Notes: generated from the letters alone by a model not told the origin. Counted from the stretch's first letter, positions 33,856 through 44,341 are shown. The stretch: 64,000 nt of DNA from Pseudoalteromonas rubra (GCF_000967655.1 NZ_JXYA01000006.1:62001-126000); one strand, 5' to 3'. Program-made: numbers and translations.

Positions 33856-34794
33856 CTAGCACTCAGCCACTTGCACAGGCTCAGACATCGCGCCCTGCAC
33901 CAGGGTTCTGAGCCAGCTATTTTTGTCATCCATGCTGCGCTTACTCAGCCACAGCATGGCAATATCAAAATCCGGCACCGGCAGCGGTGGTGCAAAGTAT
34001 GTCAGACCAGCCTCCTCGCATGCCAGCTGGGCCATTTTTAACGGCACTATGGCCACCAGACGGCGCCCGATGAGCAGGCGCTGTATCGTCAGGAAGTTAC
34101 GACTTGCAACCGTGACCCGACGCGTCAGCCCGGTGCTGGCAAGTAACTGATCCACCTGAGTCTTGAGTCGACCGTCCGGGCTCACCAGCGCATGCTCGAT
34201 CTGAGCGAAGGTGGCCAGACTCAGGGGGATCTCTGCGGCAAATACGCCCGGATCGGCCAGGCAAACATGGCGCTCGGTATACAGCACCTGGCGCTCAAAG
34301 GCGTCTCCCGGCTCTGTGATACTGCCAATCACCAGATCCAGCTTTTCCTGCTCACTCAGCGCTATATAGTTGCTGCGATTGACATTCACAAAGCTGACCT
34401 GGGCATGGGGTGCCTCGGCGCGAATACGGTCGTAAATCAAAGGAGCGAAGTTCAGCTCGGCATAATCTGTCAGGCCAATGCGACACACTCCCTGGTACTG
34501 GGCAGGGACAAATTGTGGCGTGTGCAGTAAGTTGTCCGACACCATATCCAGCAGCTGCTCTATCACAGGCGCGACCTGGTTTGCGTAATCGGTGGGTTCC
34601 ATGATGTGCCCCTTGCGCTCAAACAGCACATCGTCCAGTAACCGGCGAAGTCGCGCCAGCGAATGGCTCATTGCTGACTGACTGACACACGCCTGCTCGG
34701 CCGCCACACTGACACTGCGACAACGATACAAATAGGCAAAGGCCACCAGTAAGTTTAAATCTATCTGCCGCCACGGTACATCATCAAAGCGCAT
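33856..34794 (-). CDS. LysR-family transcriptional regulator, divergent to chrA
   Basis: 312 residues. N-terminal winged HTH (DLNLLVAFAYLYRCRSVSVA, AEQACVSQSAMSHSLARLRR) and a C-terminal LysR substrate domain (GVCRIGLTDYAELNFAPLIY). The DLNLL opening and 'SMSRAL/AMSHSL' style recognition helix match the NodD/PcpR-like branch. It diverges from chrA, and the 106-bp gap holds a dyad (separate entry), so it probably controls the transporter gene. The effector is unknown. Confidence 0.88.
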   Translation of the reverse strand: MRFDDVPWRQIDLNLLVAFAYLYRCRSVSVAAEQACVSQSAMSHSLARLRRLLDDVLFERKGHIMEPTDYANQVAPVIEQLLDMVSDNLLHTPQFVPAQYQGVCRIGLTDYAELNFAPLIYDRIRAEAPHAQVSFVNVNRSNYIALSEQEKLDLVIGSITEPGDAFERQVLYTERHVCLADPGVFAAEIPLSLATFAQIEHALVSPDGRLKTQVDQLLASTGLTRRVTVASRNFLTIQRLLIGRRLVAIVPLKMAQLACEEAGLTYFAPPLPVPDFDIAMLWLSKRSMDDKNSWLRTLVQGAMSEPVQVAEC

Positions 34795-34815
34795 TACGTG
34801 AATCCTATATTATTC

Positions 34816-34835
34816 ATAGTTACAATCAAAACTAT
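34816..34835. promoter_or_regulatory. Candidate LysR operator between regulator and chrA
   Basis: ATAGTT (34816-34821) and AACTAT (34830-34835) form a dyad with 8-bp spacer, containing the T-N11-A core expected for LysR proteins, midway between the two divergent starts. Confidence 0.5.
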
Positions 34836-34900
34836 TAATTTGAATCATTCTACGTCATTTTTTACCCTAGCGGCAGTCGTGATAACAGAGCATCGATACT

Positions 34901-36049
34901 ATGTTTGCTATTTTTAAAACCTTCTTTTTGCTGGGCTGGATTAGCTTTGGCGGCCCGGCTGCGCACATCGGCTATTTTCGGCAAACCTTTGTGGAAAAGC
35001 GCAAGTGGCTGGATGATGCAGACTATGCCCAACTGGTGGCGCTGAGCCAGTTTTTACCCGGCCCCGGGTCGAGCCAGGTTGGTTTTGCACTCGGCTATAA
35101 GCGTGGAGGGCTGGGCGGCGCCTGTGCAGCCTTTGTCGGCTTTACCTTACCCTCAGTCATTATCATGGTGGCCCTTGCCCTGATGGCCAGTCAGGTAACC
35201 GACACCAGTGTCTTTCAAAACCTGGTGCATGGGCTGAAATTACTGGCCATTGTAGTTGTCGCCGATGCCGCCTGGGGGATGTACAAAAACTTTTGCCAAA
35301 GCCGCCTTACCGTCAGCCTGTGCCTGGGAACGGCTATCGCCTTGCTGCTGTTGCCTGGCATTGCCACCCAAATGGCGGTGCTGTTGTTGGCGGCGCTGAT
35401 TGGCGTACTTTATCTAAAGGGACAAGCGCAGCCGAACGCAGACAGCACAGCGTTTAAAGCAAGCTGGCTGCCTTTACTGATCTTTGTTGGGTTATTTATA
35501 GCCCTGCCATTTGTTGCCCACCTGAACCCTTCCACCGCCCTGTTTAATGATTTTTATCAGGCTGGCAGCTTAGTATTCGGTGGCGGTCATGTGGTGCTGC
35601 CGCTGCTGCAAAATATTGTCGGTGACAGCCTCACTCAGGATACCTTTTTGACCGGTTACGCCGCCGCTCAGGCTGTACCCGGCCCGATGTTTACGTTTGC
35701 CACTTATCTGGGCTATGCATTGATGCCGGCAAACCCCATCGCTGGCGCCTTGATTGCAACCCTGGCTGTATTTTTACCCGGTTTCTTACTGCTGCTGGGG
35801 GTGCTAAAAAACTGGCAACTGCTCGCCAGCCGCCCTGCTGTGGCGGGTGCCCTGAGCGGTGTCAATGCCGCCGTGGTTGGTCTGCTGGTTGCCGCTCTGT
35901 ATCAGCCGGTATTTACCAGCGCAGCCACCAGTGCGCAGGATATTGCACTGGTGCTGGTCGGTTTTTACCTGCTTAAGCACCTTAAGCTACACATCGTCTG
36001 GCTGGTCGCCACCTTTATGCTGGCCGGTGTGATTATGGGACTTATCTGA
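34901..36049 (+). CDS. chrA: Chromate transporter ChrA
   Basis: 382-residue polytopic protein with two CHR halves. Family marks: LLGWISFGGPAAHIGYFRQT, FLPGPGSSQVGFALGYKRGG in half one, and SLVFGGGHVVLPLLQNIVGD, AAQAVPGPMFTFATYLGY in half two. ChrA exports chromate, driven by the membrane potential; some members move other oxyanions, and marine bacteria often carry ChrA without chromate exposure. The divergent LysR gene likely regulates it. The next gene (mscS) is 150 nt away behind a hairpin. Confidence 0.92.
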   Translation: MFAIFKTFFLLGWISFGGPAAHIGYFRQTFVEKRKWLDDADYAQLVALSQFLPGPGSSQVGFALGYKRGGLGGACAAFVGFTLPSVIIMVALALMASQVTDTSVFQNLVHGLKLLAIVVVADAAWGMYKNFCQSRLTVSLCLGTAIALLLLPGIATQMAVLLLAALIGVLYLKGQAQPNADSTAFKASWLPLLIFVGLFIALPFVAHLNPSTALFNDFYQAGSLVFGGGHVVLPLLQNIVGDSLTQDTFLTGYAAAQAVPGPMFTFATYLGYALMPANPIAGALIATLAVFLPGFLLLLGVLKNWQLLASRPAVAGALSGVNAAVVGLLVAALYQPVFTSAATSAQDIALVLVGFYLLKHLKLHIVWLVATFMLAGVIMGLI

Positions 36050-36060
36050 CACTCAACAGC

Positions 36061-36082
36061 CAGGTGGCCTCAGTGCCACCTG
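36061..36082 (+). terminator. Hairpin after chrA
   Basis: CAGGTGGC (36061-36068), CTCAGT, GCCACCTG (36075-36082), 11 nt past the stop; short U-poor tail, so termination strength is uncertain. Confidence 0.5.
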
Positions 36083-36199
36083 CACCAACTTCCTGTTTAG
36101 CTTGCATTGAGGTTGAACTATCTCCTCTGTGCAACTAACTTTTAAGCGCATCACTGCACACGCTCTGCAACTCTTTTAACCTTTAACCGAGGTCGGTGT

Positions 36200-37033
36200 A
36201 TGGACAGCTTTCTGGAAGAAATCGATATAAATCAATATTTACCTGTTGCCGTTGACTGGGCTACCAATCTGGTGCTGGCTCTGTTAATTCTGCTCATTGG
36301 GGTCTGGCTGGCAGGCAAAGCCTACAAGGCCGTTGTTTCTGTGGCGAACCGCTACGACAAACTGGATGATACCTTGTTTAAGTTTTTTGGCAGTGTTGCC
36401 AAATATACCGTGCTGGCTTTTGTCGGTATCGCGGTACTCAACCGCTTTGGCGTGCAAACCGCCTCAATCATCGCCCTGCTCGGCGCTGCCGGACTGGCGG
36501 TGGGGCTGGCCTTACAGGGCACCTTGTCTAACCTCGCAGCTGGCGTCATGTTATTGATTTTCAGGCCTTACAAAGTCAATGACTTTATCGACACCGCAGA
36601 TCAGTTTGGCAAAGTGACTGAAATCGACATGTTTACCACGATATTGCAGACCTTTGATAACCAGCAAATTGTGATCCCCAACAGTCACATCTGGGGCAGC
36701 AAAATAGTGAATCACTCTCACCATGCGGTTCGCGGCGTTGATATGCGCTTTGGCATTGCCTACGACGAAAGCATTGATGATGCTAAGGCCGTGATCCTCT
36801 CTGTGTTGCAGGCTCATCCCCATATTTTGTCCGAGCCTGCGCCTTTTGTTGAAGTAGAGTCGCTGAATAATAGCTCTGTGGACTTTCTGGTCAGGCCATT
36901 TTGCGATGGCGCACATTATTTTGACATACTGTATTCGGTGCCTGAGCAGGTGAAAAAGGCCCTGGATGACGCCAATATAGAGATCCCCTTCCCCCACCGT
37001 AAGGTCATTTTGGTTAACGAAAGCGACACCTGA
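36200..37033 (+). CDS. mscS: Small-conductance mechanosensitive channel MscS
   Basis: 277 residues, close to E. coli MscS (286). Three N-terminal transmembrane helices; the pore helix TM3 reads LLGAAGLAVGLALQGTLSNL with the Gly/Ala knobs, then the cytoplasmic vestibule (RPYKVNDFIDTADQFGKVTE, IVIPNSHIWGSKIVNHS). The homoheptamer opens under membrane tension to release solutes on hypo-osmotic shock, useful for a marine cell. GAGGT upstream of ATG 36200 supports the start. Single-gene unit ended by a terminator. Confidence 0.94.
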   Translation: MDSFLEEIDINQYLPVAVDWATNLVLALLILLIGVWLAGKAYKAVVSVANRYDKLDDTLFKFFGSVAKYTVLAFVGIAVLNRFGVQTASIIALLGAAGLAVGLALQGTLSNLAAGVMLLIFRPYKVNDFIDTADQFGKVTEIDMFTTILQTFDNQQIVIPNSHIWGSKIVNHSHHAVRGVDMRFGIAYDESIDDAKAVILSVLQAHPHILSEPAPFVEVESLNNSSVDFLVRPFCDGAHYFDILYSVPEQVKKALDDANIEIPFPHRKVILVNESDT

Positions 37034-37045
37034 TACCGATATTTC

Positions 37046-37076
37046 GGGGCCGCTTGCCCTTTAGCGGCCCCTTAGT
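37046..37076 (+). terminator. Intrinsic terminator after mscS
   Basis: GGGGCCGCT (37046-37054), 8-nt loop, AGCGGCCCC (37063-37071), then TTAGT, 12 nt after the stop. Confidence 0.7.
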
Positions 37077-37161
37077 AACACTTTCTGCGCTGCAATCTTT
37101 GGGGGGCGGTTATTCCTTGTCTATAGTTTTAGTGTTAAATGACAACTGACCAGGATGTGAT

Positions 37162-39882
37162 ATGGCGCTCTTCGGCTTTTCCGGCACAAAAAAAACTGAA
37201 TCACAAGTTACCCTACCGCAGACCTTACCCTGGCTGAAGTTAGACAGGCAAGGTGATATCACCGCCACCAGCCAGGCCTTTTTAAGCATGCTGGCTTTTT
37301 CTCACAGCGCAGCACCAAAAACACTGGCGTCGCTGTGCAATAACAAACGCGACTACCAAATACTGCATGCAGCACTGCAAAACGCCCAGCAAGATGGCGC
37401 GCAGATCTGCGCCATGCACAATACCGAGGGCACACTGTATTATGTCTCCGTGCAGATCTGTCCGGCAGACCATGCGCAATGCTTTGCCATACTTCAGGAC
37501 GTGACTGCCCAGTACCATCCGCTGCTGGATAGTAAACTCACCACACAGGCGCTGTCCAACGCGCAGGCTCAGCTTGAGCTGGACCTGCAAGGCACTATGC
37601 TCAGTGCCAATGAGGCGTTTTTAGCCCTAGTCGGGACAGCAAAAGAGCAGGTGATTAACCGCCCGTGCCAGCAATTTATCACCAATGAGCAATTGAGTGC
37701 AGCCAGCTGGGACACGCTCAGTGCAGGCCAGGCCGTTGAGTGTGATTTACAATGGCAAAGCGATGAACACATGTCATTCTGGTTGCATGCCTGGCTAGTG
37801 CCAGTGCGCGACGCCGAGCAGCGTATCGCAAAAGTGGTTTTATTAGCCTGTGACATGTCGAAACAGCACCAGACTTTGCTCAATCTGCACAGTCAGATTA
37901 ATGGCATACAGCAGGCTCAGGCTGTGATTGAGTTTACCCTCGATGGCACCATAGTGACCGCAAACCAGAATTTTCTCGATGTGATGGGCTACCAGCTTGA
38001 CGAGATCCAGGGTCAGCATCACCGTTTATTTGTCACCGCCGAAGAGGCCGCCAGTGATGAGTACGCCGCATTCTGGCAGGCGCTGGGCCGTGGCGAGTTG
38101 CAGTCCGGGGAGTTTAAACGCATCAACAAACATGGCGAGGCGGTGTGGATCCAGGCGCACTATACTCCGCTTTTTGATGAACATGGGCGACTCTGTAAGA
38201 TCATGAAGTTCGCCTCGGATATCAGCGCAGAAAAACTCAAAGCCTTTGAAGCACAAGGGCAAATCGACGCCATTAACCGCTCAGGCGCCGTGATCCAATT
38301 CGACTTAGAGGGCAACATTTTAGATGCCAACGACAACTTTCTTGCTGCCATGGGATACAGCAAAGCTGAAATTGTCGGCCAACATCACAGCATCTTCGTT
38401 GAGTCCAAATATGCCCAAAGCGACGAATATCAGCAGTTCTGGGCTAATTTAAGAGCTGGCCGGTTTAATGCGGGCGAGTTCTGCCGCATTCGCAAAGGAG
38501 GCAAAGAGATCTGGATCAGTGCAACCTACAACCTGATCCGCGATGATGAAGGTAACCCGCTTAAAGTGGTCAAATATGCCATGGACATTACACGCCAGAA
38601 GGAAATCGCGGCTGATCTGGAAGGCCAGGTACAGGCCATCCACAAATCTCAGGCGGTGATTGAGTTTGACATGGACGGCACCATATTGTGGGCCAACGAA
38701 TTATTTCTGACCACCATGGGCTACACACTCGATGAAGTCAAAGGCCAGCATCACCGTATCTTTGCCACCGAAGAGCAGGCACAAAGCGACGAATATCAAC
38801 AATTCTGGGCGCAGCTGAATCGCGGCCAGTTCGATGCGGGGCAATATATGCGCATCGCCAAAAGTGGCCAGAAAGTGTGGATCCAGGCAACCTATAACCC
38901 CATTCTCGACCAACATGGCCGGCCAGTCAAAGTCGTTAAATATGCCACGGATATAACGGCCCAGAAACAAGCCGTGCAGCATATTCAGGAGGCCATTTTT
39001 GCGCTGGAGCAAGGCGATTTAACCCACCGTATCAACGCAGATCTGGGCGCCGATTTCTCTGTGTTAACGCAGGCAATGAATGGCCTGTTTGATAAGCTCA
39101 GCGAGCTGGTTCAGACCATCAATAACGGCGCGGCACAGGTGTTTGACATAGCCAGGCAGATAGCCACCAATAATGATGAGCTCAATAGCCGGGTGGAAAG
39201 CCAGGCCGCCAGCCTGGAAGAAACGGCCGCCACCATGGAGCAATTAACGGCAACAGTTAAAAACAATGCGATCAGCGCAACCACCGCATCTGAGCGCGCA
39301 GCCATAGTGCGCGAAAAAGCGCTCAGTGGTAAGCACACCATCGAAGATGCCATCAGTGCCGTTGGCAACATTGAAGACTACAGCCGTAAAATCGCCGATA
39401 TCGTGGGGGTGATAGATGAAATTGCCTTTCAGACTAACCTGCTGGCACTCAATGCATCCGTTGAAGCTGCAAGGGCCGGTGAAGCTGGCAGAGGATTTGC
39501 GGTGGTGGCCAGCGAGGTGCGTAACCTGGCGCAGCGCAGTGCCAGTGCGGCTAAAGAGATCAAAGACTTGATCAAGAACAGTGTGGATGCCGTCACAGAA
39601 GGCAGCAAGCTGGTCTATGATTCTGGCACCACCTTCGACGAACTGACCCAGTCAATCTCGCAGGTTAGCGAAATGGTTGCCAACATTGACGATGCCAGCA
39701 AAGAGCAGGCATCCGGTATCGCGGCCGTTTGCTCGACCATAGCGCAGATGGATGGTATTACCCAGCAAAACGTCTCTTTGGTCGAGACCACCTCCAGGTC
39801 GGGTAAAACCATGGAGGATCAGGCTCGGGTATTGACCGATCAGGTGGCCTTTTTTCAGCTGGAAGAAAGCCATTTACCTTAG
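37162..39882 (+). CDS. Soluble methyl-accepting chemotaxis protein with five PAS domains (BdlA-like)
   Basis: 906 residues without transmembrane segments. Five PAS-type units: two diverged (~25-120, ~130-240) and three close relatives (~245-365, ~367-487, ~489-610) sharing AVIEFxxDGxIxxANxxFL and GQHHRxF motifs. The C-terminal signalling domain has the MCP hairpin ([37 protein letters not shown]). PAS-MCPs without membrane anchors, such as BdlA and McpB-like receptors, report cytosolic redox or flavin/haem state and can control biofilm dispersal. AGGA 7 nt before the start. Confidence 0.9.
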   Translation: MALFGFSGTKKTESQVTLPQTLPWLKLDRQGDITATSQAFLSMLAFSHSAAPKTLASLCNNKRDYQILHAALQNAQQDGAQICAMHNTEGTLYYVSVQICPADHAQCFAILQDVTAQYHPLLDSKLTTQALSNAQAQLELDLQGTMLSANEAFLALVGTAKEQVINRPCQQFITNEQLSAASWDTLSAGQAVECDLQWQSDEHMSFWLHAWLVPVRDAEQRIAKVVLLACDMSKQHQTLLNLHSQINGIQQAQAVIEFTLDGTIVTANQNFLDVMGYQLDEIQGQHHRLFVTAEEAASDEYAAFWQALGRGELQSGEFKRINKHGEAVWIQAHYTPLFDEHGRLCKIMKFASDISAEKLKAFEAQGQIDAINRSGAVIQFDLEGNILDANDNFLAAMGYSKAEIVGQHHSIFVESKYAQSDEYQQFWANLRAGRFNAGEFCRIRKGGKEIWISATYNLIRDDEGNPLKVVKYAMDITRQKEIAADLEGQVQAIHKSQAVIEFDMDGTILWANELFLTTMGYTLDEVKGQHHRIFATEEQAQSDEYQQFWAQLNRGQFDAGQYMRIAKSGQKVWIQATYNPILDQHGRPVKVVKYATDITAQKQAVQHIQEAIFALEQGDLTHRINADLGADFSVLTQAMNGLFDKLSELVQTINNGAAQVFDIARQIATNNDELNSRVESQAASLEETAATMEQLTATVKNNAISATTASERAAIVREKALSGKHTIEDAISAVGNIEDYSRKIADIVGVIDEIAFQTNLLALNASVEAARAGEAGRGFAVVASEVRNLAQRSASAAKEIKDLIKNSVDAVTEGSKLVYDSGTTFDELTQSISQVSEMVANIDDASKEQASGIAAVCSTIAQMDGITQQNVSLVETTSRSGKTMEDQARVLTDQVAFFQLEESHLP

Positions 39883-39890
39883 TGACTGAT

Positions 39891-39912
39891 ATGCACCAAT
39901 AAAGCGGTGCAT
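39891..39912 (+). terminator. Weak hairpin after the chemoreceptor gene
   Basis: ATGCACC (39891-39897) and GGTGCAT (39906-39912) pair around an 8-nt loop, followed by CCCTTTAA. Confidence 0.45.
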
Positions 39913-40046
39913 CCCTTTAAGTTAAGTGCTTGGTAACAGCGCCAAAGCCTGGCTCAGAATGATGTAAACTCTGCAGCCAAAGGCATTATCACGCCAGAGC
40001 TTTGGGCACACAGGCCCACCCTGCGCGCCTGCTCAGACGTCGAGTT

Positions 40047-40331
40047 TTAGTGCGCTTTATTCGGCCCCTGACGGACCAGATCTTTGCCGTTATCGAACAC
40101 TTCCTGAGTCACCCAGCGGCCCAGGATCAGCTGATGATTATCGTCCAGTACTGCAACGAAGGGGCGACCATTGCTGTTATTGGTTGCCAGTGCCACACCC
40201 GCAGCGTTGTTCAGGCCCAGCCCGCCAGTCTCTACCAATCTCAAAAAGGCTTCCAGTTCATCCAGTGTGCTGATCAGTTCTTTATCGTCAATCATGTTGT
40301 GTACTCGGTTGTCGCTAAAAGCGCGTAGCAT
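40047..40331 (-). CDS. Small cytosolic protein of unknown function, downstream of Kef-type antiporter
   Basis: 94 residues (82 if ATG 40295 is used, which has a modest GAG ahead). Acidic helical start (MIDDKELISTLDELEAFLRL) followed by GVALATNNSNGRPFVAVLDD and ILGRWVTQEVFDNGKDLVRQ. No recognised domain. It lies 48 nt after the Kef-type gene on the same strand and may be cotranscribed as an accessory factor (inference from position only). Confidence 0.55.
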   Translation of the reverse strand: MLRAFSDNRVHNMIDDKELISTLDELEAFLRLVETGGLGLNNAAGVALATNNSNGRPFVAVLDDNHQLILGRWVTQEVFDNGKDLVRQGPNKAH

Positions 40332-40379
40332 ATCAGGTCTGGCGCCCTCTGCACCAGTACCACAAGCCGACTTACTCGC

Positions 40380-42260
40380 TTAGCCTTGTTTAGTGACGTC
40401 ATCCTGGCTTTGCTCACCCGCTTTATCAGCCTGCATGGCTGCTCTGATGGCCTCTTCAGTCTGAATAAACAGCTTACGATAGTCATGATCATATTGCTGA
40501 CCTTCACTACCATGTTGCCAGGTATCATAGAGCTGCTCGGAGGCTGCTTTTTCAGTTTCGCGAAAGGCACGTTTTTTCTGCTCGGCGACCTCAGGGGCAA
40601 AGCCCAGACAGGTGAGTGCCCGGGCACCCAGGTGCAGCGCAGAATGGTAGGTTTCACTGACAATCACATCGGCACCAGCGTGTTTTAGCTCATAATGGTG
40701 GCCCCTGTCGAATGCTCTGGCCAGTACTTTTACGCCGGGGTGGCTCTGCTTAACAGCGTGTACCAGTGCCTTCGCGCTTTCCCTGTCATCAATGGCGACA
40801 ACCAGCAGCGCCGCTTGTTCAATTCCGGCAGTGTGCAACAACTCCGGCCGGGTGGCATCACCAAAGTAGGCCTTAACCTGTATTCGGCGCATTGACTCAA
40901 CCTGAGTGGCATCCAGGTCCATCACCACGGTATGGACGCCGTTGGCTATCAGCAAACGATTGACAATCTGACCGAAACGACCAATACCCGCAATGATCAC
41001 CTGCCCTTGTTCATCAATATCATCGAAAGCCTGCTGATTGCTTGTGTGCTGATACCGCGGCAAAATCACTTTGTCGTAAAGAATAAACAAGGTCGGTGTC
41101 AGAAACATCGACAGGGCCACAACCAGTTGCAGCAAGCTGACTGTTTCGGGTGGGATGACATGATTTTGCAGTGCATAACTTAACAGCACAAAACCAAATT
41201 CACCGGCCTGAGACAGACTCAGGGCAAACAGCCAGCGGTCACTGTTGCGAATTTTAAACAACATAGCCAGTCCCCACAGCACAGCGGCCTTAACCAGCAT
41301 CACAGTGAGCGTCAGAGCCAGGATCAAAAGGACGTGCTCAGACAGTATAGTGAAGTTGATACCCGCGCCTACCGTAATAAAAAACAATCCCAGCAACAGG
41401 CCTTTAAAGGGCTCAATATTGGATTCAAGCTCATGACGAAACTCGCTGTTAGCCAGCACCACCCCGGCCAGAAAAGTCCCCAGAGCTGGAGAAAGCCCAA
41501 CCAGGCTCATCAAGGTCGCGATACCAATGACGAGCAACAAAGCCGTTGCAACGAATATCTCCCTAAGTCCGGAGTTAGCAACGTAATGGAACAAGGGACG
41601 GCTCAGATAATGGCCAACCACGACCACGCCGGCGATACTGGCAAAAATGGCACCCGCATAGGCCCAGGTTGGCAAACCGGCAACCAGGCTCAGAGATTCG
41701 TGGTGCTGCGCGGTGGTTTGCATATCCCGGGCCGCTTCCACTAACTCGGGCAAGGCCAGCATGGGAATAAAGGCCAGTATGGGAATAACCGCAATATCCT
41801 GCATCAGTAAAACAGAAAATGCATTTTGTCCGCCCTCGGTTTTCGTCAGTCCTTTTTCGTTTAATGTTTGCAGCACAATCGCCGTAGACGACAAGGAGAA
41901 CACCAGGCCGATTGCGAGCGCAACTGACAAAGGCTGGTCTAAAAGCCAGGCAATAAGTGCCAGCAAGAGTGCACTCACCACTACCTGTAACCCGCCAAGC
42001 CCTAACAACCGGTGACGCATTTTCCAGAGCATCTGAGGGTGCAGCTCCAGCCCCACCAGGAACAACATCATTACGACGCCGAACTCTGCAAAATGCTGAA
42101 TTGTCGCGGTTTCCTTGCCTACCATACCTGCCACAGGGCCAATTAAAACCCCGGCGATCAGATACCCAAGTACCGAACCCAGCCCTAACCGTTTTGCCAG
42201 CGGTACCATCACGACGGCAGCGGCCAGATAGATAAAAGCCTGAATAAAATAGCCGGTCAT
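40380..42260 (-). CDS. Kef-type CPA2 cation:proton antiporter with RCK domain
   Basis: 626 residues from ATG 42260 (GGAGGGGG 7 nt upstream; an upstream in-frame TTG is less likely). N-terminal ~380 residues: about 12 transmembrane helices of the sodium/hydrogen exchanger fold (FGVVMMLFLVGLELHPQMLW, LVFSLSSTAIVLQTL). C-terminal RCK/TrkA-N nucleotide-binding domain with VIIAGIGRFGQIVNRLLIAN and the acidic VVMDLD. Similar to KefB/KefC, K+ efflux systems gated by glutathione adducts that acidify the cytosol during electrophile attack. No KefF/KefG ancillary reductase is next to it, so the exact subtype is open. Confidence 0.88.
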   Translation of the reverse strand: MTGYFIQAFIYLAAAVVMVPLAKRLGLGSVLGYLIAGVLIGPVAGMVGKETATIQHFAEFGVVMMLFLVGLELHPQMLWKMRHRLLGLGGLQVVVSALLLALIAWLLDQPLSVALAIGLVFSLSSTAIVLQTLNEKGLTKTEGGQNAFSVLLMQDIAVIPILAFIPMLALPELVEAARDMQTTAQHHESLSLVAGLPTWAYAGAIFASIAGVVVVGHYLSRPLFHYVANSGLREIFVATALLLVIGIATLMSLVGLSPALGTFLAGVVLANSEFRHELESNIEPFKGLLLGLFFITVGAGINFTILSEHVLLILALTLTVMLVKAAVLWGLAMLFKIRNSDRWLFALSLSQAGEFGFVLLSYALQNHVIPPETVSLLQLVVALSMFLTPTLFILYDKVILPRYQHTSNQQAFDDIDEQGQVIIAGIGRFGQIVNRLLIANGVHTVVMDLDATQVESMRRIQVKAYFGDATRPELLHTAGIEQAALLVVAIDDRESAKALVHAVKQSHPGVKVLARAFDRGHHYELKHAGADVIVSETYHSALHLGARALTCLGFAPEVAEQKKRAFRETEKAASEQLYDTWQHGSEGQQYDHDYRKLFIQTEEAIRAAMQADKAGEQSQDDVTKQG

Positions 42261-42497
42261 GAGATGTCCCCCTCCCCAGTCAGGCAAAGCTGCTCAGAGA
42301 TCGCATTCGCTCGTTGTTGATTAGTTTTTTTCATTTTCAGGTATCTCAGATTAACGCACAGACCTTCTAAACTTTAGTACGAAACGGATGACTGTGCCGA
42401 CAGAAGGCGCTCGTGAAGTAGCAATGGCGCCTTACCCAAACGTTAACCCCGCTTTAACTGTCAGCAAAGTAGTGTGATTAAAAAAAGGACACTTGTT

Positions 42498-43022
42498 ATG
42501 ACTCACCCGACCGATGCCGCAAAGTTTGATTACACCGCTCGTGCCTTGCACTGGATCTCAGCCAGCGTGATCCTGTGGGCGTTATTGTCGGGCTTTTATA
42601 TGGCGGTATTTGAGCTGGACAACCCGACAAAAACCACGCTCAGTCGGTTTAATGTCGCTTTAACCTTTGTCTATTGCCCCGTATTTATCTGGCGTGTGGT
42701 GCACAGGGTAATGTGCCCGCCTCCCGCTCAGATTATCGCACTCAAGCCACATCAGGCGCGGCTGGCAAGCACCGCACATATTGCCATTTACCTGCTCACC
42801 GCCCTTGTACTGTGCTCGGGCGTGCTGATGATGAAGCACCCGTTTAGCATCTTTGGCTGGATTTTAGTACCGCCCCTACTTTCAGACGCCCAGACGCTGG
42901 ATTGGTTTGCCCGGCTCCACCTGATCAGCAATATATTGCTACTGTTGATAGTGACACTACATATTCTGGCCGTGATAAAGCACCAGCTTGCTGGCCGGCC
43001 AATATTGCAAAGAATGTTGTAA
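42498..43022 (+). CDS. Cytochrome b561 family protein
   Basis: 174 residues from ATG 42498 (AAGGA 8 nt upstream). Four hydrophobic segments with haem-ligand histidines in the expected places: FDYTARALHWISASVILWAL (start, His), WRVVHRVMCPPP, STAHIAIYLLTALVLCSGVL, ARLHLISNILLLLIVTLHIL. Bacterial b561 (YodB/YceJ type) bind two b haems and pass electrons, for example from superoxide to quinone in CybB. Monocistronic; acyltransferase follows 125 nt downstream. Confidence 0.87.
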   Translation: MTHPTDAAKFDYTARALHWISASVILWALLSGFYMAVFELDNPTKTTLSRFNVALTFVYCPVFIWRVVHRVMCPPPAQIIALKPHQARLASTAHIAIYLLTALVLCSGVLMMKHPFSIFGWILVPPLLSDAQTLDWFARLHLISNILLLLIVTLHILAVIKHQLAGRPILQRML

Positions 43023-43147
43023 GGATAACAGACCGGTCGTTGTACCAGGGTGGATAGCTTTCAGCCACATCGTGTCCCTGTATAGGTATGCTCTCAAGAC
43101 AATTGATGTTAATCTGTTCAAAGTGGCAGTTTTTAAGGATAAACGTT

Positions 43148-44329
43148 ATGCACACTTCTCCTCGTTTTCATTATATAGACAATCTGCGTAGCCTGGCCCT
43201 TTTACTGGGTGTGGTATTTCATGCCGCGCTGGCCTACGGCCCTTACTTTTCAAATATCTGGTTTACCGCCGACTCGACAAATCATGTCGCCTTCGATTAC
43301 TTTGCTATCTGGTCACACTTATTCAGAATGCCACTGTTTTTTGCTATTGCCGGATTTTGTGCCGCGCTGTTGATCAGTAAACGCGGTGGTAATGGCTTCG
43401 TGACCAACCGGCTTAAGCGAGTATTGCTGCCATTTGTGCTGTTCTACCCCTTGACCATGCTGGTGCTGTTCCATGCGCTTGGCTGGGGAGCAGACATCAT
43501 GCACGAAAGCCCCGCCCTGTTTACGGTTTTTGAGGCTGTCAAAGAGCCGGTTATCTCAACGATGCACTTATGGTTTTTGTGGAATCTGACCCAGTTCTGT
43601 TTGCTGTTCTGGCTGCTGCAAAAACACACTGGCCTGTATCAGTCGATATTAGCCGTGGTGGTAAGGCCCGCTTTTTTGCTTGTCGCTTTACCCATTTTGC
43701 TTACCGTGGCCCTGTATCATCAGCTGGTGCCGTTCCCGGCGCCAGATAAGCTTTACCCACAATTGTGGTCCTATGGCTTTTACGGTGTGTTGTTTTTAAT
43801 CGGTGCCGGGCTTTATCACCATCATACCAAAGTAGTGCAGTATGCCCGTTATTTTGCGCCTTTGCTGATAGTGGCGTGCCTGTCGTTAGTGCCTTATTTT
43901 TATCTGATGCCACCCCCGCCTTCTTTAGACGCGGTGATCCAAGCGGCAAATACCGGCGTCACGACCCCTGAGCATATCGATATCTACGTTGTTATCGCTC
44001 AGTCGATTGCAATTGTCAGCTGGACCGGGGTTGCCTTTTTAGCAGGCTATAAGTGGCTAAATCGATTCAGCCAACTGAACAAGTATATATCGGATGCTTC
44101 TTACTGGATCTACCTCATCCATGTACCGGTACTAATGTATATCCAGTTCCCGCTAAGCAATACGGCGCTGTCGCCCTGGCTTAAAGTGTTCATTGCCATA
44201 TCTGCAACCATGACACTGGGCCTGGTGAGCTACCAGCTGCTGGTCAGGCACACCTGGCTGGGGGTCTTATTAAATGGTAAAAAAGTCAAAACTGCGGCCG
44301 TTCAACATCAGACAACCACAGCATCATAG
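43148..44329 (+). CDS. Acyltransferase family 3 membrane protein (OpgC-like)
   Basis: 393 residues from ATG 43148 (AAGGA upstream). Ten or so transmembrane helices and the family start FHYIDNLRSLALLLGVVFHA; further marks LFRMPLFFAIAGFCAALLIS, RLKRVLLPFVLF and SDASYWIYLIHVPVL. The R-x10-H pair (DNLRS...VVFHA) is the conserved catalytic signature. Members O-acylate or O-succinylate exported glycans; the layout is closest to OpgC (MdoC), which succinylates periplasmic glucans. Substrate not certain. It converges with the S9 peptidase on a shared terminator. Confidence 0.86.
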   Translation: MHTSPRFHYIDNLRSLALLLGVVFHAALAYGPYFSNIWFTADSTNHVAFDYFAIWSHLFRMPLFFAIAGFCAALLISKRGGNGFVTNRLKRVLLPFVLFYPLTMLVLFHALGWGADIMHESPALFTVFEAVKEPVISTMHLWFLWNLTQFCLLFWLLQKHTGLYQSILAVVVRPAFLLVALPILLTVALYHQLVPFPAPDKLYPQLWSYGFYGVLFLIGAGLYHHHTKVVQYARYFAPLLIVACLSLVPYFYLMPPPPSLDAVIQAANTGVTTPEHIDIYVVIAQSIAIVSWTGVAFLAGYKWLNRFSQLNKYISDASYWIYLIHVPVLMYIQFPLSNTALSPWLKVFIAISATMTLGLVSYQLLVRHTWLGVLLNGKKVKTAAVQHQTTTAS

Positions 44330-44341
44330 CAGTAAATAAGA

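Noticed and set aside
34901..37033. Operon of chrA and mscS
   Set aside because: A hairpin and 150-nt gap separate them and functions are unrelated; treated as separate units.
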